Positions 24,720 through 33,006 of a stretch of DNA of 41,381 bases are shown in pieces. Source of the DNA: Paenibacillaceae bacterium. GTDB taxonomy: Bacteria; Bacillota; Clostridia; Lachnospirales; Lachnospiraceae. The translations under genes were made by a program, and so were the position numbers. Position 1 is the first letter of the stretch. Every line of letters starts with the position of its first letter. The notes beneath the pieces were generated by a model. It was not told the DNA's origin and ran no database searches. It worked only from the letters and a program-made list of their open reading frames with translations. The stretch lies in NCBI GenBank assembly GCA_015057715.1, contig SVDS01000027.1, positions 1 through 41,381 on the forward strand, in the 5' to 3' direction.

Positions 24720-26195
24720 ATGGACAATTATAACGTATACAATGATATCAAAGCCCGGACCAACGGAGAAATCTACATTGGAGTTGTTGGCCCCGTCAGA
24801 ACAGGAAAATCCACCTTTATCAAGCGTTTTATGGAATTGATGGTACTGCCGGGCATGGAAGACGAACACCAGAAAACTCAGACAAGGGACGAACTGCCAC
24901 AAAGCGCAGCCGGCAAGACCATTATGACGACGGAACCTAAATTTATTCCCAAAGAGGCCGCAACCATCCGCCTGGGAGATGAGATTGAAACCAAGGTCCG
25001 CCTGATCGACTGCGTGGGATTTATGGTAGACGGAGCAGCGGGGCATATTGAAAACGATGAAGAACGTCTGGTAAAAACACCGTGGTTTGATTATGAAATT
25101 CCATTTACGAAAGCAGCAGAAATCGGAACCAGAAAAGTTATCAATGATCATTCCACCATTGGAGTTGTTGTTACCACAGACGGTTCTATCGGTGAACTGA
25201 AGCGCCCCAACTACATAGCCGCAGAAGAACGTACCGTCTCGGAGCTTAAAAATCTTGGAAAACCATTTCTCATACTACTGAATTCTGCAAAACCATATTC
25301 AGAGGAAACCGTTGCCCTGGCAAACGATATGAATCAGAAATATGGTGTAACAGTAATGCCTATTAACTGTGAGCAGTTAAAGAAAGAAGATGTTGGAAAT
25401 ATTCTGGAACGGGTATTAAAGGAATTCCCTGTAACGGAAATGGATTTTTACATTCCAAAATGGCTTGAAATTCTTCCTGCCACTCACTGGTTAAAGGCTC
25501 AGGTAATTCAGGCAGCGAAAGACATGGTAAAAAAGGTTACACAGATGAGGGATGTATCTTCCGGGTTATTTAACGGAGAAACAGAAAGTATCCGCGGGAT
25601 TAAAGTCCAGAACATGAACATGGCAGACGGAAGCGTATCCGTTGACATGGATGTGGATGACAGCTATTATTATCAGATTTTAAGTGATTACGTGGGAATT
25701 CCCATTGAAGGGGAATATCAGCTGATGCAGACCTTAAGTGAGCTTGCAAAAATGAAAAAAGAATATGAAAAGGTCAATCAGGCCATGAGCCAGGTCAGAC
25801 TGAAAGGTTATGGGGTTGTGACTCCGGAGCGTTCGGAAATTATGCTTGATGAGCCTGAGGTGATTAAACATGGAAATAAGTACGGTGTAAAAATGCGTGC
25901 GGAAGCTCCTTCCATTAATTTAATCAAAGCCCATATTCAGACTGAGATTGCCCCCATCGTAGGAAGTGAGCAGCAGGCAGAGGATTTAATTGCCTATATT
26001 AAGGAAAATGCAAGAGAGAGTGAAGAAGGTATCTGGAACACCAATATCTTTGGAAAATCCATTGAACAGATCGTAGAAGACGGAATTCAGACAAAAGTAT
26101 CCCAGCTTACGGAAGATTGTCAGATGAAGCTGCAGGACACCCTCCAAAAAATAATTAACGATAGTAATGGCGGTATGATTTGCATTATTATCTAA
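24720..26195 (+). CDS. spoIVA: stage IV sporulation protein A
   Basis: SpoIVA is an ATPase that polymerises into the basement layer of the spore coat on the outer forespore membrane; it is also needed for cortex formation. The 491-residue protein matches the family length (492 in Bacillus), with P-loop GPVRTGKSTF at about 21-30, a G-domain-like region to about 240, a middle domain, and the conserved glycine/hydrophobic C-terminus (GGMICIII) that inserts at SpoVM-marked membrane. AGAAGGGGG precedes the ATG. It is diagnostic for endospore formers. Confidence 0.98.
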   Translation: MDNYNVYNDIKARTNGEIYIGVVGPVRTGKSTFIKRFMELMVLPGMEDEHQKTQTRDELPQSAAGKTIMTTEPKFIPKEAATIRLGDEIETKVRLIDCVGFMVDGAAGHIENDEERLVKTPWFDYEIPFTKAAEIGTRKVINDHSTIGVVVTTDGSIGELKRPNYIAAEERTVSELKNLGKPFLILLNSAKPYSEETVALANDMNQKYGVTVMPINCEQLKKEDVGNILERVLKEFPVTEMDFYIPKWLEILPATHWLKAQVIQAAKDMVKKVTQMRDVSSGLFNGETESIRGIKVQNMNMADGSVSVDMDVDDSYYYQILSDYVGIPIEGEYQLMQTLSELAKMKKEYEKVNQAMSQVRLKGYGVVTPERSEIMLDEPEVIKHGNKYGVKMRAEAPSINLIKAHIQTEIAPIVGSEQQAEDLIAYIKENARESEEGIWNTNIFGKSIEQIVEDGIQTKVSQLTEDCQMKLQDTLQKIINDSNGGMICIII

Positions 26196-26209
26196 ATTAA
26201 TGGTATAAT
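26180..26209 (+). promoter_or_regulatory. extended -10 promoter of the beta-CASP gene
   Basis: TGGTATAAT (26201-26209) is an extended -10 with consensus TATAAT; a weak TTGCAT -35 (26180-26185) lies inside the end of spoIVA. The start near 26216 gives a 24-base leader, separating this vegetative-type gene from sporulation control. Confidence 0.6.
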
Positions 26210-26239
26210 AGGAAAAACAAATACAAAAGGAGGGCTTTT

Positions 26240-27841
26240 ATGAAATTGACATTCATCGGCGCAGCCCACGAGGTAACCGGAAGCTGTCATTATCTGGAAG
26301 CGGCAGGGTTAAGGGTTCTTGTGGACTGCGGAATGGAGCAGGGGATTGACCGATTTGAAAATGCCAGCCTGCCTGTCAGCTACGCCCAGATTGATTATGT
26401 GCTGCTGACTCACGCACACATTGACCATGCAGGGCTGCTTCCTTTTATTTATGCCAGAGGCTTCCGGGGAAAGGTGATTTCTACCGATGCCACAGCGGAT
26501 CTTTGCGCAATTATGTTAAAGGATAGTGCCCACATTCAGGAGTCAGAGGCAGAATGGAAAAATCGGAAAGCAAGGCGTGCAGGTCTTCCGGAAGAAGAGC
26601 CCCTTTACGGAATGAATGATGCCATGGGGGTATTGGAACTGTTCCGGTCCTATCAGTATAACGAAAAAGTTGAACTGGAAGATGGCTTCACCATTCGGTT
26701 TACCGACGTGGGTCATCTTCTTGGTTCCGCTTCCATTGAAACCTGGATCAGAGAAGAAAGCTGCTCCAGGAAAATTGTTTTCTCAGGCGATATCGGCAAC
26801 AAGAACAAGCCGTTAATCCGCGATCCGCAATATATAAAGGATGCCGATTATGTAGTCATGGAATGTACTTACGGGGATCGTCTTCATGGCAAAATACCAG
26901 ATCATGTGAGTGTGCTTGCAGGCATTGTCCAAAAAACCCTTGACCGGGGCGGGAATGTGGTAATACCTGCTTTTGCTGTAGGAAGAACCCAGGAGCTGCT
27001 ATATATGTTCCGGCGGATTAAGACCGAGAAACTGATTACAGGACACGATGGATTTGAGGTATACGTTGACAGCCCTCTTGCCGTTGAGGCAACACAGATT
27101 TTTAAAGACAATCTGGCAGATTGTTATGATGAGGAAACCAGGGATCTGGTTATGAACGGGATTAATCCCATATCATTTCCGGGTCTGAAGCTTTCCGTAA
27201 CCAGTGAAGATTCCAGAAACATCAATTTTAATTCAAAGCCCAAAGTTATTATATCGGCTGCAGGAATGTGCGATGCCGGACGTATCCGGCACCATTTAAA
27301 ACATAATCTGTGGCGCCCGGAGTGTACCATTGTCTTTACGGGCTATCAGTCCATAGGGACGCTTGGCAGAAGCCTGATCGATGGAAGCACCGATGTAAGG
27401 CTTTTTGGTGAAACCATACAGGTGGAGGCCCATATTGAACAGATGGGTGGGATGAGTTCCCACGCAGATATGGAAGGATTGATTGCCTGGTTGAATGCAT
27501 TTGAAGAAAAACCGCGACAAGTATTTTTGGTTCATGGCGATGATCTGGTCTGTAATTCCTTTGAACAGCTTTTAAGAAAAGAGTATGCTTACGAAGTGAG
27601 TGCACCCTATTCTGGTTCCATCTATGATCTGGTTCTTGGCAGATGGGTGGATGAAACAGAAGGAATCGCAGTGGTCAAAGCGCCCGAAACTGCTAAAAAA
27701 CCGGTTGGTGTTTACGGCCGGCTGTTTGCGGCAGGTGAGCGTTTGCTGCAGGTGATCCGTCATAATGAAGGCGGAGCCAATAAAGATCTGGCTAAATTTG
27801 CGGATCAGATTAATTCATTGTGTGATAAATGGGACAGATAA
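26240..27841 (+). CDS. beta-CASP metallo-beta-lactamase-fold hydrolase (putative RNase)
   Basis: A 533-residue protein of the YSH1/CPSF-73-like family with a metallo-beta-lactamase core, beta-CASP insert and RMMBL-type end; relatives cut RNA. The zinc site THAHIDH (H58, H60, D62, H63) is intact, with GHLLGSAS (about 155-163), SGDIG, and late HGD. The beta-CASP part includes FAVGRTQELLY and SAAGMCDAGRIRHHL. After the usual end (about 470) there is an extra tail of roughly 60 residues. Its natural RNA substrate is unknown. AAGGAGGG precedes the ATG. rnhA follows after 21 bases, so two nucleic-acid enzymes are paired. Confidence 0.93.
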   Translation: MKLTFIGAAHEVTGSCHYLEAAGLRVLVDCGMEQGIDRFENASLPVSYAQIDYVLLTHAHIDHAGLLPFIYARGFRGKVISTDATADLCAIMLKDSAHIQESEAEWKNRKARRAGLPEEEPLYGMNDAMGVLELFRSYQYNEKVELEDGFTIRFTDVGHLLGSASIETWIREESCSRKIVFSGDIGNKNKPLIRDPQYIKDADYVVMECTYGDRLHGKIPDHVSVLAGIVQKTLDRGGNVVIPAFAVGRTQELLYMFRRIKTEKLITGHDGFEVYVDSPLAVEATQIFKDNLADCYDEETRDLVMNGINPISFPGLKLSVTSEDSRNINFNSKPKVIISAAGMCDAGRIRHHLKHNLWRPECTIVFTGYQSIGTLGRSLIDGSTDVRLFGETIQVEAHIEQMGGMSSHADMEGLIAWLNAFEEKPRQVFLVHGDDLVCNSFEQLLRKEYAYEVSAPYSGSIYDLVLGRWVDETEGIAVVKAPETAKKPVGVYGRLFAAGERLLQVIRHNEGGANKDLAKFADQINSLCDKWDR

Positions 27842-27862
27842 GAATAAGGAGAACGTGAGAAA

Positions 27863-28342
27863 TTGACAAAGGTACAATTATTTACAGATGGAGCTGCAAG
27901 AGGAAATCCTGACGGACCGGGAGGTTACGGCGCGATTTTGCAGTTTACAGATTCCACAGGGCAGCTCCATGAAAAATCCATGTCTGCAGGATATGTGAAA
28001 ACGACGAATAACCGAATGGAACTGATGGCGGCCATAGCAGGTCTGGAAGCGTTAACACGCCCGTGCCAGGTGGAGCTGTATTCAGATTCCAAATATTTAA
28101 CTGATGCATTTAACCAGCACTGGATTGATAACTGGGTGAAAAATGACTGGAAAAGAGGAAAGAGCGGTCCTGTAAAGAATATTGATTTATGGGAGCGCCT
28201 GCTGAGGGCAAAAGAGATGCATCAGGTAACCTTTCACTGGGTAAAAGGACATGCTGGTCATCCGATGAATGAAAGGTGTGATGTTCTGGCAACCAGTGCA
28301 GCTGACGGACATGATCTGCTTACGGATGAAGGCATTTCCTAA
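27863..28342 (+). CDS. rnhA: ribonuclease HI
   Basis: Degrades the RNA strand of RNA-DNA hybrids. The 159-residue protein has all catalytic residues: D9 ([11 protein letters not shown]-type start), E53 (NNRMEL), D75 (YSDSKYL), H130 and D140 ([13 protein letters not shown]). It has the basic handle region ([10 protein letters not shown]) of the E. coli type. The start is TTG 27863, ten bases after AAGGAGA (27846-27852); no ATG is available at the N-terminus without losing D9. A 124-base region with a weak hairpin (28342-28377) follows. Confidence 0.96.
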   Translation: MTKVQLFTDGAARGNPDGPGGYGAILQFTDSTGQLHEKSMSAGYVKTTNNRMELMAAIAGLEALTRPCQVELYSDSKYLTDAFNQHWIDNWVKNDWKRGKSGPVKNIDLWERLLRAKEMHQVTFHWVKGHAGHPMNERCDVLATSAADGHDLLTDEGIS

Positions 28343-28466
28343 AGAGATAAAGTTGTGATAAAACTTACATATCTCTTACAATCTCTTACTAAATCCAGTT
28401 TCCTATTTTCTTTCTTTTTTATTTGTGATATGGTAATTTTATTAAATCATGTTAGGATGAAAAGTC

Positions 28467-29318
28467 ATGAATAGAAACAGAGGGATTTGGATTGTAATAG
28501 GAAGTATACTGGTCATCGGTATATTGGTGACCTTTGCTACCTTCAGCTTTGTAAATGGTAAAGACAGCACAACGAATTCTTCCGTAGTTTCAGGATATTC
28601 CGAGGACAGCCCGCTTTCAAAAGAAGAGAAAGCAGCAGGAAGCGATACTGTCCGGCAGATCTCTCCGGATATCATGATGCAAAAAGAAGTACAGAAGAAA
28701 TCCGATGTCGTTGAAACGGAAGCATCTTCGGAATCAATCACCTCTGAAGAGAATAGCGAGAATGCCCAGCTTCAGGATACCCAGGGTCCGATGATGAAGC
28801 GTGCACTTATGGCAGAGCCGGAGCCGGATGCAGGAGATACAGATATATCCGAAGAAAGTGAAACCCAGTCAGTTGGACCGGAACCAGTCATTACACCGAT
28901 CACTCCGGATTCAAAGGCCAAGACACCTCAGGCAGCAGCTCCTGATGAAAGCGCCGATTATTTCAGAAAGCATTTCAAAGAACTGGATGCCCAGATTAAA
29001 AAGATGAGGGAGGATTCTGCAGACTCAAACACATATTCCATGAAAGCTCTGGCTGACAAAGAACTGAAGCTATGGAACCGGGAGCAGAATACAATATATG
29101 AGGCAATTTCCGAAAGCCTGCCCGAAGACTCAAAAAGAAAGCTGGAAGCATCACAGCAGTCCTGGATTAAAGACAGGGATTTAAAAGCAGAAGAAGCTGC
29201 GAAGAAATACAGCGGCGGCTCTCTGGAAGAACTGGAATATACTGCTTCTCTCGCGGAATCCACCAGAGAGAGGGCTTATGATCTGATCGCAGAGTATGAG
29301 GAATTTCTTACTCCATAG
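28467..29318 (+). CDS. membrane-anchored protein with LprI-like (lysozyme-inhibitor LprI N-terminal type) domain
   Basis: A 283-residue protein with an N-terminal signal anchor (about 6-28), a long low-complexity acidic, Ser/Glu/Pro-rich spacer (about 30-165) and a folded helical C-terminus (about 170-283). The C-terminal pattern D-x-E-L-x-x-W-N...L...S-Q-Q-S-W-I-K-D-R-D...A-E-S-T-R-E-R-A-Y-D-L resembles the PF07007/LprI domain, although the usual cysteines are missing. This family contains periplasmic proteins such as a mycobacterial lysozyme inhibitor; function here is unproven. A weak AGGAT site precedes the ATG. It has its own terminator and seems to stand alone. Confidence 0.72.
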   Translation: MNRNRGIWIVIGSILVIGILVTFATFSFVNGKDSTTNSSVVSGYSEDSPLSKEEKAAGSDTVRQISPDIMMQKEVQKKSDVVETEASSESITSEENSENAQLQDTQGPMMKRALMAEPEPDAGDTDISEESETQSVGPEPVITPITPDSKAKTPQAAAPDESADYFRKHFKELDAQIKKMREDSADSNTYSMKALADKELKLWNREQNTIYEAISESLPEDSKRKLEASQQSWIKDRDLKAEEAAKKYSGGSLEELEYTASLAESTRERAYDLIAEYEEFLTP

Positions 29319-29326
29319 AAAGAATA

Positions 29327-29354
29327 AAAAGTACGGTTTTTGCCGTACTTTTTT
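29327..29354 (+). terminator. terminator after the LprI-like gene
   Basis: AAAAGTACGG (29327-29336) and CCGTACTTTT (29343-29352) form a ten-base stem around a six-base loop, ending in further T residues. Confidence 0.92.
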
Positions 29355-29386
29355 CTATTGTGTAAGAAAAATAACAAATGAATATC

Positions 29387-29415
29387 TTGCTAAATAAAAT
29401 CCCTTGTGATAGGAT
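29387..29415 (+). promoter_or_regulatory. possible promoter for the 49-residue membrane peptide and alaS
   Basis: TTGCTA (29387-29392), 17-base spacer and TAGGAT (29410-29415), 4 to 5 matches to each box. A TATAAT at 29433-29438 lacks a -35 at the right distance and would start inside the ribosome binding site. No T-box motif was seen in the leader. Confidence 0.35.
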
Positions 29416-29459
29416 AATAAAATGAGCGATATTATAATAACTTTCGGGAGGAAAAAATA

Positions 29460-29609
29460 ATGACAGAAATATTTGCAAGTTTCCTGGGAACCGCTATTAA
29501 ATTCCTGATTTTCCTGTTTATTTCCTGGGGAGGAATTGTATGCGGAAAGAAATACAGAGATCATAAAGACGCCATCAGTGCCGCAGCTGATGCGAATGAG
29601 ACTAAATAA
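29460..29609 (+). CDS. 49-residue single-pass membrane protein
   Basis: A short frame from ATG 29460 to TAA 29607-29609. It begins MTEIFASFLGTAIKFLIF, a hydrophobic segment (about residues 4-30) followed by a charged tail (GKKYRDHKDAIS and an Ala/Asn-rich end). GGAGG (29447-29451) lies 8 bases upstream, an ideal position. It is followed after 18 bases by alaS, preceded by a promoter-like sequence and a terminator, so it fits as the first gene of an alaS transcript. Function unknown; similar tiny membrane proteins occur upstream of housekeeping genes in clostridia. Confidence 0.65.
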   Translation: MTEIFASFLGTAIKFLIFLFISWGGIVCGKKYRDHKDAISAAADANETK

Positions 29610-29627
29610 CAAACGGAGGACAGTAAC

Positions 29628-32267
29628 GTGAATAACTACGGTGTGAATGAACTGAGGAGAATGTACCTGGAATTCTTTGAGAGTAAGGGACATTTAGCGA
29701 TGAAAAGCTTCTCCCTGGTTCCACATAATGATAACAGCTTGTTATTGATCAACTCGGGTATGGCACCCTTAAAACCTTATTTTACAGGTCAGGAGATTCC
29801 TCCAAGAAAACGAGTAACAACCTGCCAGAAGTGTATAAGAACCGGTGATATTGAGAATGTTGGCAAGACTGCCCGCCATGGCACTTTTTTTGAGATGCTT
29901 GGCAATTTTTCATTCGGAGATTACTTTAAGAATGAAGCAATTCACTGGTCATGGGAATTTTTAACAGAGGTAGTCGGACTGGATCCGGACAGGCTGTATC
30001 CTTCCGTATACTTAGACGATGATGAAGCATTTGAGATCTGGAACAAAGAGATCGGTATTGCGCCAGAGCGTATCTTCCGGTTTGGTAAGGAAGACAACTT
30101 CTGGGAGCATGGAGCGGGTCCTTGTGGTCCTTGTTCTGAGATTTATTATGACCGCGGCGAAAAGTATGGCTGTAAAAAGCAGGGCTGTACCGTAGGCTGT
30201 GACTGTGACCGTTATATGGAAGTATGGAATAACGTATTTACCCAGTTTGAGAGCGACGGTCAGGGTAACTATGAAGAATTAAAGCAGAAGAATATAGATA
30301 CAGGTATGGGTCTGGAGCGTCTTGCAGTAGTGGTTCAGGATGTGGATTCCATTTTCGATGTAGATACCATTAAAGCACTTTTAAACCGCGTTGCAACCCT
30401 TGCGAATACAGAATATAAAAAGGATGGGGATGTTGATATATCCCTCCGCCTCATCACCGATCATGTACGTTCCTGTACCTTTATGATTTCCGATGGAATT
30501 ATGCCGTCGAATGAAGGCAGAGGATATGTACTGCGCCGTCTTTTAAGAAGGGCTGCACGTCATGGAAGACTGATTGGTATTGAAGGTAAATTCCTTGCAG
30601 ATTTATCGACTACTGTGATTGAACTTTCAAAGGACGGTTATCCGGAACTGGAAGAGAAGAAAGCCATGATTTTAAAGGTTCTTACACAGGAAGAAGATAA
30701 GTTTAATAAGACCATTGACCAGGGGCTTGCCATTTTAAATGATCTGGAAGAAGATATGGTAAAAAAAGGGATCAAAGTTCTTTCCGGAGAGGATGCGTTC
30801 AAGCTTTATGATACCTATGGATTCCCGCTTGATTTAACTCTTGAGATTCTGGAAGAAAAGCAGTTTGGTGTGGATGAAGCAGGCTTTAAGGCAGCCATGC
30901 AAAAACAGCGGGAAACTGCCAGAAATGCAAGAAAGACCACTAATTATATGGGCGCAGATGTAACGGTTTATCAGTCCATTGATCCATCTCTTACCACAGA
31001 ATTTACAGGCTACGACAGTCTGGTTTGTGATACGGTAATCACTGCACTTACCAGTGAAAGTGATCTTGTGGAAGCCTTGACTGATGGGGAGACCGGAACA
31101 ATTATTACGGAAAAAACTTCCTTTTACGGAACCATGGGCGGTCAGCAGGGAGATACCGGTGTGATCATTTGTGAAACCGGAGAATTTAAAGTAGAAGATA
31201 CCATTCACCTTCAGGGCGGCAAAGTCGGCCATGTGGGAAGAGTTATAAAAGGCATGCTTCAGACCGGTGATAAAGTTACCTGTAAGGTATGCGAAAAGAA
31301 CCGTCAGAATACAGGAAAGAACCACAGTGCAACCCATCTTCTTCAGAAGGCATTAAGAACTGTACTTGGAAACCATGTTGAACAGGCCGGATCCTTCGTA
31401 GATGGAGACAGACTTCGTTTTGACTTTACTCATTTTTCAGCGTTAACACCGGAAGAGATCCTTAATGTTGAAACGCTTGTGAACGAAAAAATCAAAGAAT
31501 CCCTCCCTGTACAGACAGAGATTATGACTCTTGATGAGGCGAAAAAGTCTGGTGCCATGGCGTTATTCGGCGAAAAATATGGTGACAGTGTCCGCGTAGT
31601 AAAAATGGGTGACTTTTCCACTGAACTTTGCGGCGGTACTCATATTTCCAACACAGGAGTGATCGGATCTTTTAAGATCCTGTCAGAAACTGGTATTGCG
31701 GCTGGAGTCCGGAGAATCGAGGCATTAACCGGTGACGGCTTAATGAATTATTATAAAGAGACAGAATTAACTCTGCATGAAGCAGCAAAAACTGCAAAGA
31801 CTACACCTGCTTCCCTGACAGCAAAGATCGAATCTCTCCTGGAAGAGATCAAGGCCCTTCATTCTGAAAACGAGAAGTTAAAGAGTAAGCTGGCCAATGA
31901 TTCCCTGGGTGATGTTATGGATCAGGTAACAGAAATTAAGGGTATGAAAGTGCTGGCTGTAAAAGTTCTTGATGTGGATATGAATGGCCTTAGAAACTTA
32001 GGTGACCAGTTAAAAGACAAACTGGGAGAAGGCGTAATCGTCATCGCATCTGTTCAGGATGGAAAAGTGAATTTAATGGCTGCTGTTACAGATGAGGCTC
32101 AGAAAAAAGGAGCTCACGCAGGCAACTTAATTAAGGCCATTGCTTCCCTTGTGGGCGGCGGCGGCGGCGGACGTCCAAATATGGCTCAGGCTGGAGGAAA
32201 GAACCCGGCTGGAGTAGATGCATGCTTATCAAAAGTAGCGGAAGTAGTGGCAGAACAACTGAATTAA
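29628..32267 (+). CDS. alaS: alanyl-tRNA synthetase
   Basis: Charges tRNA(Ala) and edits mischarged Ser/Gly. The 879-residue protein shows the class II catalytic core at the N-terminus (VNELRRMYLEFFESKGH, RHGTFFEMLGNFSFGDYF, VWNNVFTQF), the editing site HSATHLL and CGGTHISNTG with the zinc-binding C/H residues, and the C-terminal glycine run VGGGGGGRPNMAQAGG. It also has an unusual cysteine-rich CKKQGCTVGCDCDRY stretch at about 180, common in clostridial AlaS. Start is GTG 29628 behind CGGAGGA (29614-29620). Confidence 0.98.
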   Translation: MNNYGVNELRRMYLEFFESKGHLAMKSFSLVPHNDNSLLLINSGMAPLKPYFTGQEIPPRKRVTTCQKCIRTGDIENVGKTARHGTFFEMLGNFSFGDYFKNEAIHWSWEFLTEVVGLDPDRLYPSVYLDDDEAFEIWNKEIGIAPERIFRFGKEDNFWEHGAGPCGPCSEIYYDRGEKYGCKKQGCTVGCDCDRYMEVWNNVFTQFESDGQGNYEELKQKNIDTGMGLERLAVVVQDVDSIFDVDTIKALLNRVATLANTEYKKDGDVDISLRLITDHVRSCTFMISDGIMPSNEGRGYVLRRLLRRAARHGRLIGIEGKFLADLSTTVIELSKDGYPELEEKKAMILKVLTQEEDKFNKTIDQGLAILNDLEEDMVKKGIKVLSGEDAFKLYDTYGFPLDLTLEILEEKQFGVDEAGFKAAMQKQRETARNARKTTNYMGADVTVYQSIDPSLTTEFTGYDSLVCDTVITALTSESDLVEALTDGETGTIITEKTSFYGTMGGQQGDTGVIICETGEFKVEDTIHLQGGKVGHVGRVIKGMLQTGDKVTCKVCEKNRQNTGKNHSATHLLQKALRTVLGNHVEQAGSFVDGDRLRFDFTHFSALTPEEILNVETLVNEKIKESLPVQTEIMTLDEAKKSGAMALFGEKYGDSVRVVKMGDFSTELCGGTHISNTGVIGSFKILSETGIAAGVRRIEALTGDGLMNYYKETELTLHEAAKTAKTTPASLTAKIESLLEEIKALHSENEKLKSKLANDSLGDVMDQVTEIKGMKVLAVKVLDVDMNGLRNLGDQLKDKLGEGVIVIASVQDGKVNLMAAVTDEAQKKGAHAGNLIKAIASLVGGGGGGRPNMAQAGGKNPAGVDACLSKVAEVVAEQLN

Positions 32268-32303
32268 TAGCATGATTAATTGAAAAAATATAAAAAATTT
32301 TTC

Positions 32304-32331
32304 TTGACGTATGGCAGAATTATGCTATAAT
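32304..32331 (+). promoter_or_regulatory. sigma-A promoter of rpsU
   Basis: TTGACG (32304-32309), 16-base spacer and a perfect TATAAT (32326-32331). Start expected near 32338, giving a 70-base leader. Confidence 0.85.
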
Positions 32332-32357
32332 CATATCAGTGCTATAAAATACCCAAA

Positions 32358-32386
32358 CAGTTGTATTATGCACAAGTACACAACTG
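32358..32386 (+). promoter_or_regulatory. stem-loop in the rpsU leader
   Basis: CAGTTGT (32358-32364) and ACAACTG (32380-32386) pair over 15 bases; the right arm abuts the purine-rich GGAGGGAGG Shine-Dalgarno tract. Pairing could hold or release the ribosome binding site, for example by S21 binding, but no known leader family is recognised. Confidence 0.4.
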
Positions 32387-32407
32387 GAGGGAGGTTAGGT
32401 GTGAGCT

Positions 32408-32584
32408 ATGTCAAATGTAATCGTTAAAGACAACGAGAGCTTAGATAGCGCTTTACGCAGATTCAAAAGAAACTGTGCAAAAGCAGGTATCCAGCAGGAA
32501 ATTCGTAAGAGAGAACATTACGAAAAGCCAAGCGTAAGACGCAAGAAAAAGTCTGAAGCTGCAAGAAAACGTAAATATAACTAA
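32408..32584 (+). CDS. rpsU: 30S ribosomal protein S21
   Basis: A 58-residue S21, very basic (ends [15 protein letters not shown]), starting [19 protein letters not shown]. Bacterial S21 helps translation initiation near the 16S 3' end. It is too short for many gene finders. ATG 32408 follows GGAGGGAGG by 15 bases; a nearer AGGTGTGAGC (32397-32406) is the more likely pairing site. It has its own promoter and terminator. It lies away from dnaG and rpoD, where the gene sits in other groups. Confidence 0.96.
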   Translation: MSNVIVKDNESLDSALRRFKRNCAKAGIQQEIRKREHYEKPSVRRKKKSEAARKRKYN

Positions 32585-32599
32585 TTATTAAAAGATGAA

Positions 32600-32632
32600 T
32601 CCCTGGTCTCTTTTCGCGGCCAGGGGTTTTTT
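32600..32632 (+). terminator. terminator after rpsU
   Basis: CCCTGGTC (32601-32608) with GGCCAGGG (32618-32625), loop TCTTTTCGC, then TTTTTT. It isolates rpsU from the sporulation genes downstream. Confidence 0.92.
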
Positions 32633-32651
32633 CGTCTTTTTATGAGCGATA

Positions 32652-32680
32652 GAATTTTCCCTGTCTCGATTGCATATAGT
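32652..32680 (+). promoter_or_regulatory. sigma-E-like promoter of yqfC
   Basis: GAATTTT (32652-32658), 14-base spacer and CATATAGT (32673-32680), 6 of 7 and 6 of 8 matches to the sigma-E pattern. yqfC and yqfD are sigma-E controlled in Bacillus subtilis. Confidence 0.55.
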
Positions 32681-32714
32681 AGAAAAGAAGAAATCAGAGA
32701 GAGGCGAAAAAGTC

Positions 32715-32981
32715 ATGCTGGAGGAAACAAAGGTAAAAGCAGCTTCCGCCTTACGACTTCCAAAGGATGTGGTTCTTGGAGAGGTGCTTGTGTCGTTTCT
32801 GGGTCGCCATAGTGTTGTGATCGAAAATTACAGAAGTATTATTTTATATACCGACTGTTTAATCAAGATCCAGGCAAAAAACTGCCGGGTTATCATCGGT
32901 GGAAGCCGCCTGATGATCGAGTATTACACCAATGAGGAAATGAAAATCAACGGTTACATTAAGTCCCTGGAATTTGATTAA
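32715..32981 (+). CDS. yqfC: sporulation protein YqfC
   Basis: An 88-residue member of the YabP/YqfC family, made in the mother cell during sporulation; the exact role is unclear. The region VLGEVLVSFLGRHSVVIENYRSIILYTDCLIKI carries the family pattern, with GGSRLMIEYYTNEEMKING toward the end. ATG 32715 is chosen because GAGAGG (32699-32704) precedes it and the length fits; the frame extends to TTG 32670, which falls within the predicted promoter. yqfD follows after 25 bases. Confidence 0.92.
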   Translation: MLEETKVKAASALRLPKDVVLGEVLVSFLGRHSVVIENYRSIILYTDCLIKIQAKNCRVIIGGSRLMIEYYTNEEMKINGYIKSLEFD

Positions 32982-33006
32982 CCGGGAATAATGGAGGTGT
33001 AATTAC

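Noticed and set aside
28342-28377. Hairpin AAGAGATA / TATCTCTT after rnhA
   Set aside because: Only eight A/T-rich pairs and no T-tract directly after it; too weak to call a terminator, though it may be one.
29354-29627. T-box or tRNA-sensing leader before alaS
   Set aside because: No AGGGTGG-type antiterminator box, specifier loop or terminator was found in this stretch, and it is mostly filled by the small peptide gene.
32153-32167. GGC trinucleotide repeat in alaS
   Set aside because: It codes for the conserved glycine run in the AlaS C-terminal domain and is not a separate element.
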